Assembly: GCA_023423695.1 (NCBI GenBank)
Contig: JAFAFA010000061.1
Location: 99,092-163,091 of the forward strand
From: Pseudomonadota bacterium
GTDB taxonomy: Bacteria; Pseudomonadota; Alphaproteobacteria; Azospirillales; Azospirillaceae
Length of the DNA: 64,000 nt
Reading direction: 5' to 3'
Shown here: positions 1 through 8,881 of the stretch, piece after piece
Position numbering within the stretch: the first letter of the stretch is position 1
Layout: every line of letters begins with the position of its first letter
Translations under genes and position numbers: made by a program
The notes under the pieces: model-generated
What the model was told of the DNA's origin: nothing
Seen by the model: only the letters and a program-made list of their open reading frames with translations
Database searches by the model: none

Positions 1-840
1 TTCATGCAGAGCGACCTGGGCGCGGCCCGCGCCTTGGGAAACCCGCTGGAGGCGGCGCTGGAGCGTGCGCTGGCGATCGACCCCTCCGTTCCCGGTGTCC
101 AGTGTGTCAGGGCGGGAAGTCCGCCCACGCTGCGCCGTCCGGCAGATGCCGGGCTGGATGGCATGCTGCTGCAGGATACGGCCGCCGGAAAACGCGCGAC
201 GGTCAGTTGGACCGGCACCGGCTCGGCACCCTGGCCTCAGGGGCTGCCACTGACGGACGGAGCGGACATTGCGGCCCTGCGGCCGGATGGAACGCCGATC
301 GGCACCTTGCATGTCCGCCTTGTGGATGCGACGGCCGGGGCGGCGCTGGCGGTGGGCATGGCCTCGGCCGGCTGCGCCGGGCAGATCGGCGCGGCGATGG
401 CGGCCTTGCGCGACGCGACGGTGCCCCTTGCCCTCTTTCTCACCGCTGATCCGGCTTCCGGAGCCGCCTACCGGCCGGGCGAGGACATCCGGCTTCTGGT
501 CCAGACCGACCGCGACGCCCATCTTTACTGCTATCTGCGCAATGCGCGCGCCCAACTGATCCCCATTTTTCCGGCCGGCGCCACCATGAGCGCCCATGTG
601 GCGGGCAATGCGCCGGTCAGCCTGTCCGGTGACCGCATGCCCCTGCGGGCCGGCGACGGTCCCGCCGATCTGGAGGTGCGCTGCATCGCCGCCAGCCGCA
701 ATCTGGACGGCGAGATGCCCGGACGCGCCGACGCCTTCCGCCCGCTGGCGGAGGAGGCCGCCGTCCAGCTCGACCGCGCGGTGTCCCGCCTGCGAGAGAC
801 CGAAGTGGCATCCGCACAGCTCGTCCTGAAGGTTCGCTGA
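1..840 (+). CDS. DUF4384-type protein, 5' end cut by window
   Basis: The reading frame is open from the first base, and the first ATG (base 4) has no ribosome binding site, so the N-terminus probably lies outside the window. The C-terminal half (about residues 140-230) has the look of a DUF4384 domain: a stretch on loading limits (ADPASGAAYRPGEDIRLLVQ), then a DRDAHLYCY-type strand and an IPIFPAG segment. This domain is common beside bacterial caspase-like and kinase signalling proteins; its biochemical role is unknown to me. The gene ends 8 bp before the cyclase gene and is probably cotranscribed with it. Family call from memory; function not assigned. Confidence 0.6.
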   Translation, partial: FMQSDLGAARALGNPLEAALERALAIDPSVPGVQCVRAGSPPTLRRPADAGLDGMLLQDTAAGKRATVSWTGTGSAPWPQGLPLTDGADIAALRPDGTPIGTLHVRLVDATAGAALAVGMASAGCAGQIGAAMAALRDATVPLALFLTADPASGAAYRPGEDIRLLVQTDRDAHLYCYLRNARAQLIPIFPAGATMSAHVAGNAPVSLSGDRMPLRAGDGPADLEVRCIAASRNLDGEMPGRADAFRPLAEEAAVQLDRAVSRLRETEVASAQLVLKVR

Positions 841-848
841 GGAGCCGC

Positions 849-2747
849 ATGGACGGTGCACCCGCGACCCCCAGGGAGAGACAGCCGGCCTCCCCCGCCG
901 TAAAGCCGGAGCCGCCGGAGCCCGGCCGGCGCCGCTGGCCGGGGATGCGGCTGGCCGTGGCCGTCGTTCTGGGAAGCACGCTGATGGCGCTTGCCGCCGC
1001 AAGGCTGGTGCCGCCGCTGCGCACCGCCGACGAGAGCCTGGGCGACCGGCTGATCGCAACCTCGGCACCGGCCCGGCCGCAGCATCCGGGCATCGCGCTG
1101 GTGCTGTTCGGCGAGGACAGTTTCGCCGGGCTGGCCTGCCGGTCGCCGGTGGATCGCGGCATGCTGGCCGACATGATCGGCGTATTGGAGGCGGCCCGGG
1201 TGCGCGCCATCGGCATCGACGTGCTGTTCGACCAGCCGACCCTGCCGGCGCTTGACGAGCGGCTGCGCCGCGCCATGCTCGGCGCATCGGTTCCGGTGGT
1301 GGCGATCACGGCCCTGGATCAGACGCCGCTGACCGAACGGCAACGATACTTTCTGAACGGATTCACCGAAGGGTTGCCGCGCGGCCATGCCAATCTGGCG
1401 AAGGACCGTCTGGACGCCGCCGTGCGCTGGCATGTCCCCTTCGGCGGCGACGGCACCCCCAGCCTGCCGGTGCAGCTCGCCCGCGTCGGCGGCGTGTCCG
1501 GCGTGCCGGCTGAGCCCTTCCGCATCGACTGGCATGGCCGGCCGGACGGCGCCACCGCTCCCTTCCCGGTCTATCCCGCGGAGGCGGTCGCCCTGCTGCC
1601 CAAGGACTGGCTGGTCGGGCGGATGGTGCTGGTCGGGACGGCGCTGGCGGGAATCGACCAGCACCGCACGCCGCTGTCCCCCGCCGGATCCTCGACGGCG
1701 GGGGTGGAGATCGAGGCGCATGTGCTGGCCCAGCTGCTCGACGGGCGGAGCAGCCCGCGCCTGCCCGTCGCGGGGGAAGCGGCGCTGGCGCTGCTGATGG
1801 CGGCGGCCGGGGTGGCGGTGGCGCTGGCCGGGTTGCCATTGTGGCTGCTGGCCTCGGTGGGTCTGCTTCTGCCGGCGGCGGGCTGGGCCGGCGTTGCGGC
1901 GCTGTTCGCGGCGGGCGGACCGCTGGTGCCGCTGGTGGCGCCCTCGCTGGCCTGGGTCGCCGGCATCGCCGCCATGACCGTGCAGCTGTCGCTGCGGGAG
2001 CGGGCCGACCGGCGCGTCATGATGCAGCTGTTCGCCAACCACGTCTCCCAGCCGGTGGCGGAGGAGATCTGGCGGGAACGGGCGACCTTCATGGCCGGCA
2101 ACCGCCCACGCCCGCAGCAGCTGACCGCCACCGTGCTGTTTTCAGACATCGAAGGCTTCACCACCATCTGCGAAGCGCTGGAGCCGGAGCCGCTGATCCG
2201 CTGGCTGGAGGGCTATCTCGATGCCATGGTGCGCATCGTCACCGCCAATGACGGGGTGGTGCTGCGCTTCGTCGGCGATGCGGTCCTGGCGGTCTTCGGC
2301 GCGCCGGTCGCCCGCACCACGCAGGCGCAGATCGACGCCGATGCCGCCCGCGCCGTCCGCTGCGCCCTGCAGATGGGGCGGGAACTGGTCGCGCTGAACC
2401 GCCAGTGGCAGGCGGAGGGGCTGCCTCCGGTCGGCATCCGCGTCGGCCTGCACACCGGCCCCCTGGTGGCCGGCAGCCTGGGCGGGCTGCGCCACAGCGA
2501 ATATTCGCTGCTGGGGGACACCGCCAACACCGCCGCCCGGCTGGAGGCCTACGGCAAGCTGGTCGAGGCCCGGACGTCCCGTCATTGCCGCATCATCATC
2601 GGCGATCCGACTTGGCAGGCAGTGCGGCAGGCGGTGCGAGGCCGCTACGCGGCGCTGCCGGTGGGAGAAGTGGCGCTGAAGGGCAAGACCCGGACGGTAC
2701 GCATCTGGCTGTTGGTCGACGACGGTGGAGTCGATCTTTGCGGATGA
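849..2747 (+). CDS. CHASE2-domain class III adenylate/guanylate cyclase
   Basis: The 632-residue protein has an N-terminal membrane segment (about 33-55), a CHASE2 extracytoplasmic sensor region (about 60-310), three closely spaced hydrophobic segments (about 310-385) and a C-terminal class III cyclase domain (about 425-600). The two metal-binding aspartates are visible in FSDIEGFT and in GDAVLAVFG. The residue before the second aspartate motif is arginine (LRFVGD), where adenylate cyclases often carry lysine, so the nucleotide specificity is uncertain. CHASE2 proteins sense unknown periplasmic signals; the product would be cAMP or cGMP. A Crp/Fnr regulator with a cyclic-nucleotide-type pocket lies 4 kb downstream and could be the effector (inference). 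Confidence 0.9.
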   Translation: MDGAPATPRERQPASPAVKPEPPEPGRRRWPGMRLAVAVVLGSTLMALAAARLVPPLRTADESLGDRLIATSAPARPQHPGIALVLFGEDSFAGLACRSPVDRGMLADMIGVLEAARVRAIGIDVLFDQPTLPALDERLRRAMLGASVPVVAITALDQTPLTERQRYFLNGFTEGLPRGHANLAKDRLDAAVRWHVPFGGDGTPSLPVQLARVGGVSGVPAEPFRIDWHGRPDGATAPFPVYPAEAVALLPKDWLVGRMVLVGTALAGIDQHRTPLSPAGSSTAGVEIEAHVLAQLLDGRSSPRLPVAGEAALALLMAAAGVAVALAGLPLWLLASVGLLLPAAGWAGVAALFAAGGPLVPLVAPSLAWVAGIAAMTVQLSLRERADRRVMMQLFANHVSQPVAEEIWRERATFMAGNRPRPQQLTATVLFSDIEGFTTICEALEPEPLIRWLEGYLDAMVRIVTANDGVVLRFVGDAVLAVFGAPVARTTQAQIDADAARAVRCALQMGRELVALNRQWQAEGLPPVGIRVGLHTGPLVAGSLGGLRHSEYSLLGDTANTAARLEAYGKLVEARTSRHCRIIIGDPTWQAVRQAVRGRYAALPVGEVALKGKTRTVRIWLLVDDGGVDLCG

Positions 2748-3007
2748 GGATTTTCAGAACTCGTTTGCGATGCGCGCAGTAATCCATTCGGTTCCTCACC
2801 TCCTCTTTTGCTGGAGTTAGGCGGAAGAGGCGTCTTGGCATCGGTTTCGGTCGTGGGTATCCTTCTTCCATCCATGACGGATTGCCGGCAATTTCCGGAA
2901 ATATTCTGAACAGCCCATCGCTGTGCGCCGTAAGCCTGGCCGGCTGACCCGTCGATGGATCAAGTCGATGGAGTGCGGCGCCTCTTTGCTCAGGTACGGA
3001 GGCGGGG

Positions 3008-5782
3008 ATGGTGGGACCGGTCGGACCCTGCCGAAAGGTTTTCGCGGTGCTTGTGCTCCTGCTGTTGGTCGCGGGACCGGTGGGGTTTGCGCGCGCCGCC
3101 GGACCTGCAGCTTCTGGAGCGACCTCTGGCCAGCCGTCCGGCGGCGCCGCGCCGGAAAGCCGTCTCGCCTTGGTCATCGGCGTCAGCAATTACCGCAACG
3201 CGCCGGAACTGCTGAACCCGCGCAACGATGCACGCGCCATCGGCGAAGCGCTGCGCGCCTTGAACTTCACGGTGGACGAACAGTACGACCTGGACGCCCG
3301 CGGCTTCGCCACCGCCCTGCGCCAGTTCGGCCTGAAGGCCTCGCAGGCCGACGTGGCGGTGATCTTCTACGCCGGGCACGGCATCCAGGTGAACGGCGTC
3401 AACTATCTGCTGCCCGCCGACGCCCAGCTGGAGCGGGAGCGCGATCTGGTCTATGAGGCGATCCCGCTGAACCTGCCGATGGGCGAACTGGCGGGCGCGC
3501 GCAAGCTCGGCATCCTCATCCTCGACGCCTGCCGCAACAATCCCTTCGTCGACCGCCTGACCCGCAGCGGGTCGAACCGCAACCAGGCGCATCCGGGCCT
3601 CGGCAGCGTGGACGACACGCCCAGCGACACGCTGGTGGCGATGGCGACCCGCGCCGACCAGTTGGCGGAGGACGGCACCGGCGACCACAGCCCCTTCAGC
3701 GCGGCGCTGCTCCAGCATCTCCAGACGCCGGGTCTTGAGCTGAGCCTGTTCTTCCGCAATGTGCGCGATACGGTGAAGCAGGCCACCAACGGCCGGCAGG
3801 AGCCCTTCGTCTACGGATCGCTCGGCGCCACGCCCTTCTATTTCAACCCGCGCCCGCCCAACCGGCCGCCGGTGCTGGGCGAGCTTCGGGCGCTGACACT
3901 GCTCGACCGCGCCAGCCCGGAACCGCTGGCGCCCGGCAAGCCGACCGACCCCGACGACGATCAGATGTATGCCCGCGTCACCGGTCTGCCGCGCGGCGGC
4001 ACCGTCCGCGTCGGGGAGCGCAGCGTTCTGATCGGCGATTACCTGACGGTGGAGCAGCTGGCCGCCACCAGCTTCAAACCAGACGGCAGCTTCCGCGGGG
4101 AGGCCGGCGCCTTCGAGTTCCTGGTGTCCGACGGCCGCGGCGGCACGGTCACCGGCACCATCCCCGTCACCATCCGGCCGAGCAACCAGCCGCCGGTCGT
4201 GGTGGCGGACCGCAAGCTGCGCGTCGCCGGCAACCCGATGGGGATCGATGCCCCGGCCGACCCGGACGGGGATACGCTGTCCGTCACCGTCACCGCCGTG
4301 CCGGACCGCGGCAGCGTCCGCAACGGCACCGCCGTAGTGAAGCCCGGCGACCGGCTGAGCGTGGAGGCGCTGACCGCCCTGACCTTCGACCCGGAAGCCG
4401 CGGCACCGGGGCCGGCCGGCAGCTTGCGCTACAGCGTCGATGACGGGCGCGGCGGCGTCGCCACGGCCAGCGTGGGCGTGGAGATCGCGCCGCCGGGGAC
4501 CACGCCGGTGGCGGACCTGGAGGACAGCGTCTGGAAACGCGTCCAGGCCAGCAGGGAGCCCGGCGACTATCAGGCCTTCCTGCAGCTGTTCGGTGGCAGC
4601 GGCTATGCCCCGATCGCCCGCCGCCAACTGGAGAATCTGAAGCTCGCCGGCAAGCCGGCGGAGACAGCGTCCCAACCGAAAACAGAACAACCGAAAACAG
4701 AGCCCAGGGCGGAGGTCGCGCTGGGTCCCGGACTGGAACCGGCCGATCCCGGACGCTACACCGTCACCGCCGACGGCGTCCTGCGTGCGACGCCGGCAAA
4801 CGGCGGCGCACGGGTCGGCCGGGTGGCTCGTGGGGCGACCGTCCAGGTGCTCGGCCGTGTGCCGGAGGGCGGATGGTACCGCATCGCGCTGGAGGACGGC
4901 ACGCAGGGCTTCGTCGCCGCCGCCCTGTTGAAGCACGAGCCGCTGCCCGTTCCGCAGGCCACCGCACCACAGCCCGCGCCCCAGCCGGCCGAACCCCAGG
5001 TGGCGGCTGCGGCTCCAGCTCCGGTTCCGGCGGCCCCGGCCAACGGGGCGGCGCGCAACCATGGGGCCGGCAACAGCTTCCAGGACTGCCCGACCTGCCC
5101 GGTGCTGGTGCGGGTGCCGGCCGGCAGCTTCATGATGGGGAACGACAAGGGCGACCCGTCGGAGCGGCCGGTCCACCGTGTCACCATCGCCAAACCCTTC
5201 GCGCTCGGCATGTATGAGGTGACGGTCGGCGAATGGCGCGCCTGCATGCAGGAGGGTGGCTGCACCGACATGCCGCGCATGGTCAAGGTCACCGACATGT
5301 CGCCCGTTCACAATCTGCATTGGCAGGATGCCCAGGCCTATGTGGCTTGGCTCAGCCGCAAGACCGGGCAGCGTTATCGCCTGCCGAGCGAGGCGGAATG
5401 GGAGTTCGCCGCACGGGCCGGGACCACCACGCCCTATTGGTGGGGAGCGGGCGCGGAAGTTCAGGCCGACTGCGACGATTGCGGCGGCCCGCACGAACAC
5501 CTGACGCCCGCCGCGGTCGGCAGCTACAAGCCTAACCCCTTCGGCCTGCACGACATGAACGGCGGGGTCGCGGAGTGGGTGGCCGATTGCTGGAACCGCA
5601 ATTACCAGGGCGCGCCCGCCGACGGCAGCGCCTGGACCCAGGGCAACTGCCGCAAGCGGGTGCTGCGCGGCGGTTCCTGGCGCGACCGGCTGGAGGTGAT
5701 CAACGGCACCGTGCGCAACAGCTACGATGTCGACGTGCGCTATCTCACCAACGGCTTCCGCGTCGCGCGGGAGGTGAACTGA
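3008..5782 (+). CDS. Secreted caspase-like (C14) protein with cadherin-like repeats, SH3 and FGE-fold domain
   Basis: The start is ATG 3008 behind GGAGG. The 924 residues begin with a signal peptide (about 1-31), then a caspase p20-type domain (about 55-280) with catalytic His124 in YAGHG and Cys175 in LDACRNN. Two related Ig/cadherin-like repeats follow (about 284-385 and 392-490), each with a DPD(D/G)D motif. A Lys/Gln/Pro linker, a bacterial SH3 domain (about 585-640), an Ala/Pro linker and a formylglycine-enzyme-fold (SUMF1) domain (about 700-922) complete it. The FGE domain keeps PAGSFMMG, EWEFAARAG and RGGSW, but the C-terminal cysteines needed for formylglycine formation are not present after RGGSW, so it is likely a binding fold. 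The caspase family usually cleaves after Arg or Lys. The target is unknown. Confidence 0.9.
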   Translation: MVGPVGPCRKVFAVLVLLLLVAGPVGFARAAGPAASGATSGQPSGGAAPESRLALVIGVSNYRNAPELLNPRNDARAIGEALRALNFTVDEQYDLDARGFATALRQFGLKASQADVAVIFYAGHGIQVNGVNYLLPADAQLERERDLVYEAIPLNLPMGELAGARKLGILILDACRNNPFVDRLTRSGSNRNQAHPGLGSVDDTPSDTLVAMATRADQLAEDGTGDHSPFSAALLQHLQTPGLELSLFFRNVRDTVKQATNGRQEPFVYGSLGATPFYFNPRPPNRPPVLGELRALTLLDRASPEPLAPGKPTDPDDDQMYARVTGLPRGGTVRVGERSVLIGDYLTVEQLAATSFKPDGSFRGEAGAFEFLVSDGRGGTVTGTIPVTIRPSNQPPVVVADRKLRVAGNPMGIDAPADPDGDTLSVTVTAVPDRGSVRNGTAVVKPGDRLSVEALTALTFDPEAAAPGPAGSLRYSVDDGRGGVATASVGVEIAPPGTTPVADLEDSVWKRVQASREPGDYQAFLQLFGGSGYAPIARRQLENLKLAGKPAETASQPKTEQPKTEPRAEVALGPGLEPADPGRYTVTADGVLRATPANGGARVGRVARGATVQVLGRVPEGGWYRIALEDGTQGFVAAALLKHEPLPVPQATAPQPAPQPAEPQVAAAAPAPVPAAPANGAARNHGAGNSFQDCPTCPVLVRVPAGSFMMGNDKGDPSERPVHRVTIAKPFALGMYEVTVGEWRACMQEGGCTDMPRMVKVTDMSPVHNLHWQDAQAYVAWLSRKTGQRYRLPSEAEWEFAARAGTTTPYWWGAGAEVQADCDDCGGPHEHLTPAAVGSYKPNPFGLHDMNGGVAEWVADCWNRNYQGAPADGSAWTQGNCRKRVLRGGSWRDRLEVINGTVRNSYDVDVRYLTNGFRVAREVN

Positions 5783-5788
5783 CCGGGT

Positions 5789-6484
5789 TCAGCGCTGGAC
5801 TGTGACGGTCGTCTGGGTCGCGCGGTTGTGCCTGCCGACGGCGGTGTTGGTCGTGGTGTTCACATTGTTGAACTGCACGCCGCCGTGGGCCAGTGCCGCA
5901 GGCAGATGCGGCAGCGGCCCGGCGGTGCTCATCAGCAGGTCCAGCGTCGACGGACCTTGCGGCTTGGCGGGCGGAGCGGGTGCTGGTTCCGGTTCGGGTG
6001 CCGGTGCGGGAGCGGCGGTTTCCACCGGTCCGGTGCTGCCGTCGGACAGCTGCTGCTGGCTGATGTTGCCGTCGCCGAAGGCGAAGTTCAGCGCGCTGTT
6101 GAAATTGTTCACGATGAAGGGCGCGTCGATGAAGGTGAAGCTTGGGTCGACCGTCTGCACCGGCGGCTGGCGGCTGGCGGCCAGCGGCTGCCCCTTGCTG
6201 AAGCCTGCGAGATAGCCGGCGTCCCCGCGGATTCGGGTGATCGACTGCTGGTGCATGGACGATCGGCTGACCGACGGGTTGGTCACCATCGCGCTGGGAG
6301 GAGCGCCGCGGCGGGTCGGGTCCACCGATACCGGCAGGCGCGGCGTCTGGGCGAAGGCCTGCGCCATCGCAGCGCCGGGGATCGGGCCGGGCGGAAAGGC
6401 GATGCCGCCGGTCACCTGTGCGGCGGCCGTCCCGGCGGTCAGCAGCAGGGCGGTGGACAGCAGGATGATGCGGGGCGACGGCAT
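5789..6484 (-). CDS. Exported Pro-rich protein with curlin-like segments
   Basis: The start at 6484 is chosen because GAGGGAG precedes it and a clean signal peptide follows (residues 1-22, ending TAAAQ); the frame is open further upstream but without signal-peptide sense. The mature 209-residue protein is rich in Asn, Gln, Thr and Pro. It has a PAPAPEPEPAPAPPA linker in the middle, and near the C-terminus a segment (AVGRHNRATQTTVTVQ) with the G-x-x-N-x-A-x-Q pattern of curlin repeats. A second Asn/Gln-rich stretch is FGDGNISQQQLSDGS. It is convergent with the caspase-like gene, 6 bp apart. It may belong with the repeat proteins at 8.2-9.4 kb. No enzymatic motif is visible. Confidence 0.65.
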   Translation of the reverse strand: MPSPRIILLSTALLLTAGTAAAQVTGGIAFPPGPIPGAAMAQAFAQTPRLPVSVDPTRRGAPPSAMVTNPSVSRSSMHQQSITRIRGDAGYLAGFSKGQPLAASRQPPVQTVDPSFTFIDAPFIVNNFNSALNFAFGDGNISQQQLSDGSTGPVETAAPAPAPEPEPAPAPPAKPQGPSTLDLLMSTAGPLPHLPAALAHGGVQFNNVNTTTNTAVGRHNRATQTTVTVQR

Positions 6485-6597
6485 GGGGGCTCCCTCAAAA
6501 CTGTTGGCCGGGACGATGCAGGGCATGGGGAGCAGGGTAATGCCGCCCGGAAGCGGATGCTGTGGCGCGGCTCACAGGCTGGCGTTGAAGGGCATGT

Positions 6598-7308
6598 TCA
6601 GTCGCAGGATTGGGCGATCTCGTCCAGCGCCTGGACATCGCGGATGACGATGCAGCCGGCATCCATCCCGATCACGCCGGCGCGCTGCCATTCGTTCAGC
6701 AGCTTGTTGACGCTCTCCCGCGACACGCCGACGAGACAGCCCAACTGCTGCTGCGACAGCTTGATGTCCAGCCGCAATCCCTCCGGCCCCAGCCGCCCGA
6801 AGGCCTCGCCCAGCCGTTTCAGCGCGCGGGCGAAGCGGGAGGGCGCTTCCAGGAACAGCGTGTCCTCCAGATGCTCGCTGGTCTGGCGCAGCCGCTTGCA
6901 CAGCACGCCGATGATGCGGAGCGCCAAATCCGGCCTTGCCGTCAGCACCGGCATCAGTTGCGACCGGTCGAGCACCAGCAGATCGGTTTCCTCCAGCGCC
7001 ACCGCGTCGGCGGTGCGTGGCTCGCCGTCCAGCAGGGCGATCTCGCCGAACAAGCCGCCCTTGTTGATGATGCTCAGCACCAGCTCCTTGCCGTCCATGG
7101 AATGGCAGCAGATCTTCACCCGGCCGCGGATGACCGCCATCATGCTGTCGCCGGGGTCGCCTTTCTGGAAGATCATGGCGCCGCGCGGGTGGTGGGAGAG
7201 CCGTGCGGCGGTCGCCAGCCGGTGCCGTTCCTCGCGCTCCAGATGCTTGAGCAGGAAATGCCCGGCGAGGACGAGATCCTTGTCGAAGTTGATCCGTATC
7301 GCGGTCAT
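6598..7308 (-). CDS. Crp/Fnr-family transcriptional regulator
   Basis: The start at 7308 follows AGGGGGC; the upstream in-frame ATG at 7368 has no such site. The 236-residue protein has an N-terminal cyclic-nucleotide-binding beta roll (about 15-130), including the phosphate cassette FGEIALLDGEPRTADA, whose FGE...R.A pattern is compatible with cNMP binding. A dimerisation helix and a C-terminal winged helix (about 150-230) follow, with the recognition region LVGVSRESVNKLLNEW. No FNR-type cysteine cluster is seen. The cyclase at 849 makes a cyclic nucleotide a plausible ligand. Target genes are unknown; the exported-protein genes around it are candidates (inference). Confidence 0.92.
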   Translation of the reverse strand: MTAIRINFDKDLVLAGHFLLKHLEREERHRLATAARLSHHPRGAMIFQKGDPGDSMMAVIRGRVKICCHSMDGKELVLSIINKGGLFGEIALLDGEPRTADAVALEETDLLVLDRSQLMPVLTARPDLALRIIGVLCKRLRQTSEHLEDTLFLEAPSRFARALKRLGEAFGRLGPEGLRLDIKLSQQQLGCLVGVSRESVNKLLNEWQRAGVIGMDAGCIVIRDVQALDEIAQSCD

Positions 7309-7443
7309 GGCTGCCCCCTGGCTGACATCGCGGGCCGGTCCTCTAACCAGGGCATGGTACGCCGGCAACCGCTCCGTTCCCCACCGTCAAGGGCGGTACG
7401 CCGTCCTTGGCGCTTCTGCTCCGTTCGTGTGCGGCCCGAACAC

Positions 7444-7478
7444 AAAAAAGGCGGCCGGCGCTGGCCGGTCGCCCTTTT
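7444..7478 (-). terminator. Intrinsic terminator of the 8136-7506 gene pair
   Basis: A 10-bp GC-rich stem (arms 7450-7459 and 7464-7473, one G-T wobble, 4-nt loop) is followed on the minus strand by a run of six T. It lies 28 bp after the stop of the small exported protein gene. A-rich flanks on the other side give four T on the plus strand, so weak bidirectional action is possible. Confidence 0.8.
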
Positions 7479-7505
7479 CGTGATGATGGGAGGGCGGATG
7501 CCCCC

Positions 7506-7766
7506 TCAGCGGAAGATCTCCTTGGGCGGCAGCGGCTGCGGGTTCAGGGCGCGGTCGCCGCCGTATGTGGGACCCGGCGTGATCCCCGGCAGGAATCTCG
7601 TGCCGCAGGTCAGGCAGGGCGGCGGCTTCGGAATGCCGGGCGACGGCTGGAGGATGGTCGGACCGACCGTGGTGGCCCGCGTGTAGGACATGGTCGGCGT
7701 CGCGGCGAAGGCCGGCGCCGCGGCGATGGAGGCGAGCGTCAGCGACAGGGTCAGAAGGCGGGTCAT
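7506..7766 (-). CDS. Small exported protein, unknown function
   Basis: The start at 7766 is preceded by GGAGAC; earlier in-frame codons overlap the neighbour and make no signal peptide. The 86-residue product has a cleavable signal peptide (about 1-20, PAFAA) and a short Pro-rich mature part containing a CLTC pair and a C-terminal NPQPLPPKE segment. The NPQPLPP motif resembles short secreted proteins often annotated only as hypothetical. It follows the 114-residue exported protein by 25 bp and ends at a strong terminator, so the two form an operon. I do not recognise a function. Confidence 0.6.
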   Translation of the reverse strand: MTRLLTLSLTLASIAAAPAFAATPTMSYTRATTVGPTILQPSPGIPKPPPCLTCGTRFLPGITPGPTYGGDRALNPQPLPPKEIFR

Positions 7767-7791
7767 GACAATGTCTCCGGTTCGGTTGGGA

Positions 7792-8136
7792 TCAGAGGTC
7801 GGAGTCTTCGTCGTCGTCCAAATCCAATGAGCGGGCCTGATGGCCGAAGGGGAAGTCACGGCGATCGAGGAAGCCACGCAGGTCGGGCGAGACGGGGCGG
7901 GGGAGCAGTTGGATGTCCGCGTCGGGAACGATTTCCGACTGCGGGTCGGACGGCGTGGCGGAACAGCGGGTCCGGCCGTCCTGCGTCACGCAGCTCAGCG
8001 TGCCTGAGCCCCGCATGCAGACGGTCTTGCCGTTGACCGTCTGGCAGGCGAGGGAGAGCGCCTGCGCCGGGGTTGTTGCGGCGGTGAACAGCAGGGCTGG
8101 CGCGACGAGGGTCAGGATCATCGGGAATTTCGCCAT
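7792..8136 (-). CDS. Small exported cysteine-containing protein, unknown function
   Basis: This 114-residue protein starts at 8136 behind a GGGAGG sequence. It has a signal peptide (about 1-26, ending TPAQA). The mature part carries four cysteines in two short repeats (ACQTVNGKTVC and SCVTQDGRTRC), which would allow two disulfide-closed hairpins, then an acidic tail (DLDDDEDSDL). It is the first gene of a two-gene operon with the 86-residue exported protein. No known domain is recognised; the disulfide arrangement is inferred from spacing. Confidence 0.65.
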   Translation of the reverse strand: MAKFPMILTLVAPALLFTAATTPAQALSLACQTVNGKTVCMRGSGTLSCVTQDGRTRCSATPSDPQSEIVPDADIQLLPRPVSPDLRGFLDRRDFPFGHQARSLDLDDDEDSDL

Positions 8137-8195
8137 CTGTGGCCTCCCGGATAAAAGAAGGTGGCAAAGGGGTGCGGGGTGCGGATAAGGAGGGC

Positions 8196-8648
8196 TCAGC
8201 GACGAAGACCGGTCAGCGACTGGCCGGCGCTGTTGCCGAGGCCGGCGGTGACGTTGGTGCCGATCCCGACATTGGTGCTGACCAGCGGGCCGCGGCCGCT
8301 GAAGTTGAGCCCGACCTGGACGCCGTTGCCCTGAAAGCCGAGCAGCTTCTGCCCGGCCGTATTGCCGATCCCGGCCGCGACGTTGGTGGCGGTGCCGACA
8401 TTGGTGCTGACCAGCGGGCCGACGCCGCGGATTGGAGCGCCGCCGCCCTGCAGGACGGTGCCCTGCTGCTGCGCCGAGTTGCCGATGCCGGCGCCGACAT
8501 TGGTGGCATTGGCGACGTTGGTGCTGACCAGTCCGGGCACCGCCATCATCGACGGCATGCCGGTGCCTGCACCGGTCTTGGGCTGCGCCAGGGCGGGGGT
8601 CGCGAGCAGGACGGCGGCGAGGGTGCCGAGAGCGATTTTACGGAGCAT
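8196..8648 (-). CDS. Exported curlin-like repeat protein (three repeats)
   Basis: The 150-residue product has a signal peptide (about 1-21, PALAQ) and then three imperfect repeats of about 38 residues. Each contains VSTNV.(N/T)(A/G)TNV(G/A/T)AG(I/L)GN.A(Q/G)Q. The G-x-G-N-x-A-x-Q core is like the curlin repeat of CsgA-type amyloids and predicts strand-turn-strand stacking. It lacks enzymatic motifs. The neighbour at 8882-9424 has the same core. Together they look like secreted fibre or matrix subunits; amyloid behaviour is an inference. No csgE, csgF or csgG secretion gene is visible in the window. Confidence 0.75.
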   Translation of the reverse strand: MLRKIALGTLAAVLLATPALAQPKTGAGTGMPSMMAVPGLVSTNVANATNVGAGIGNSAQQQGTVLQGGGAPIRGVGPLVSTNVGTATNVAAGIGNTAGQKLLGFQGNGVQVGLNFSGRGPLVSTNVGIGTNVTAGLGNSAGQSLTGLRR

Positions 8649-8811
8649 GGCGGAGGTTCCTTCGGTGGGGGATGAGGCTTCGGGCTTCCGCGTCCCGGCG
8701 TTCTTGCCCGGCGTTCTTGAAGAGAGCTTAGCGAGGCGCCGGACGGGCCTCTGTGAGGTGCCCCACAGATGCGGGTGCTTTTCCTGAAAGAGTCCGGCGG
8801 GAGAGGGTGGA

Positions 8812-8844
8812 CAAAAGAAAACTCCGGCCGGAAAACGGCCGGAG
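8812..8844 (-). terminator. Intrinsic terminator of the 9424-8882 gene
   Basis: A perfect 9-bp stem (8822-8830 with 8836-8844, loop of five) is followed on the minus strand by a T-rich tract (TTTTCTTTT). It lies 37 bp after the stop of the repeat-protein gene, separating it from the next repeat protein. Confidence 0.85.
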
Positions 8845-8881
8845 CGAGGTCAGGGGAGGAAGCCGGGAGGAGGGAAGGCGG

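Noticed and set aside
2990..5551. Antisense open frame of about 850 codons over the caspase-like gene
   Set aside because: Shadow of a gene with catalytic motifs and a good ribosome site on the plus strand.
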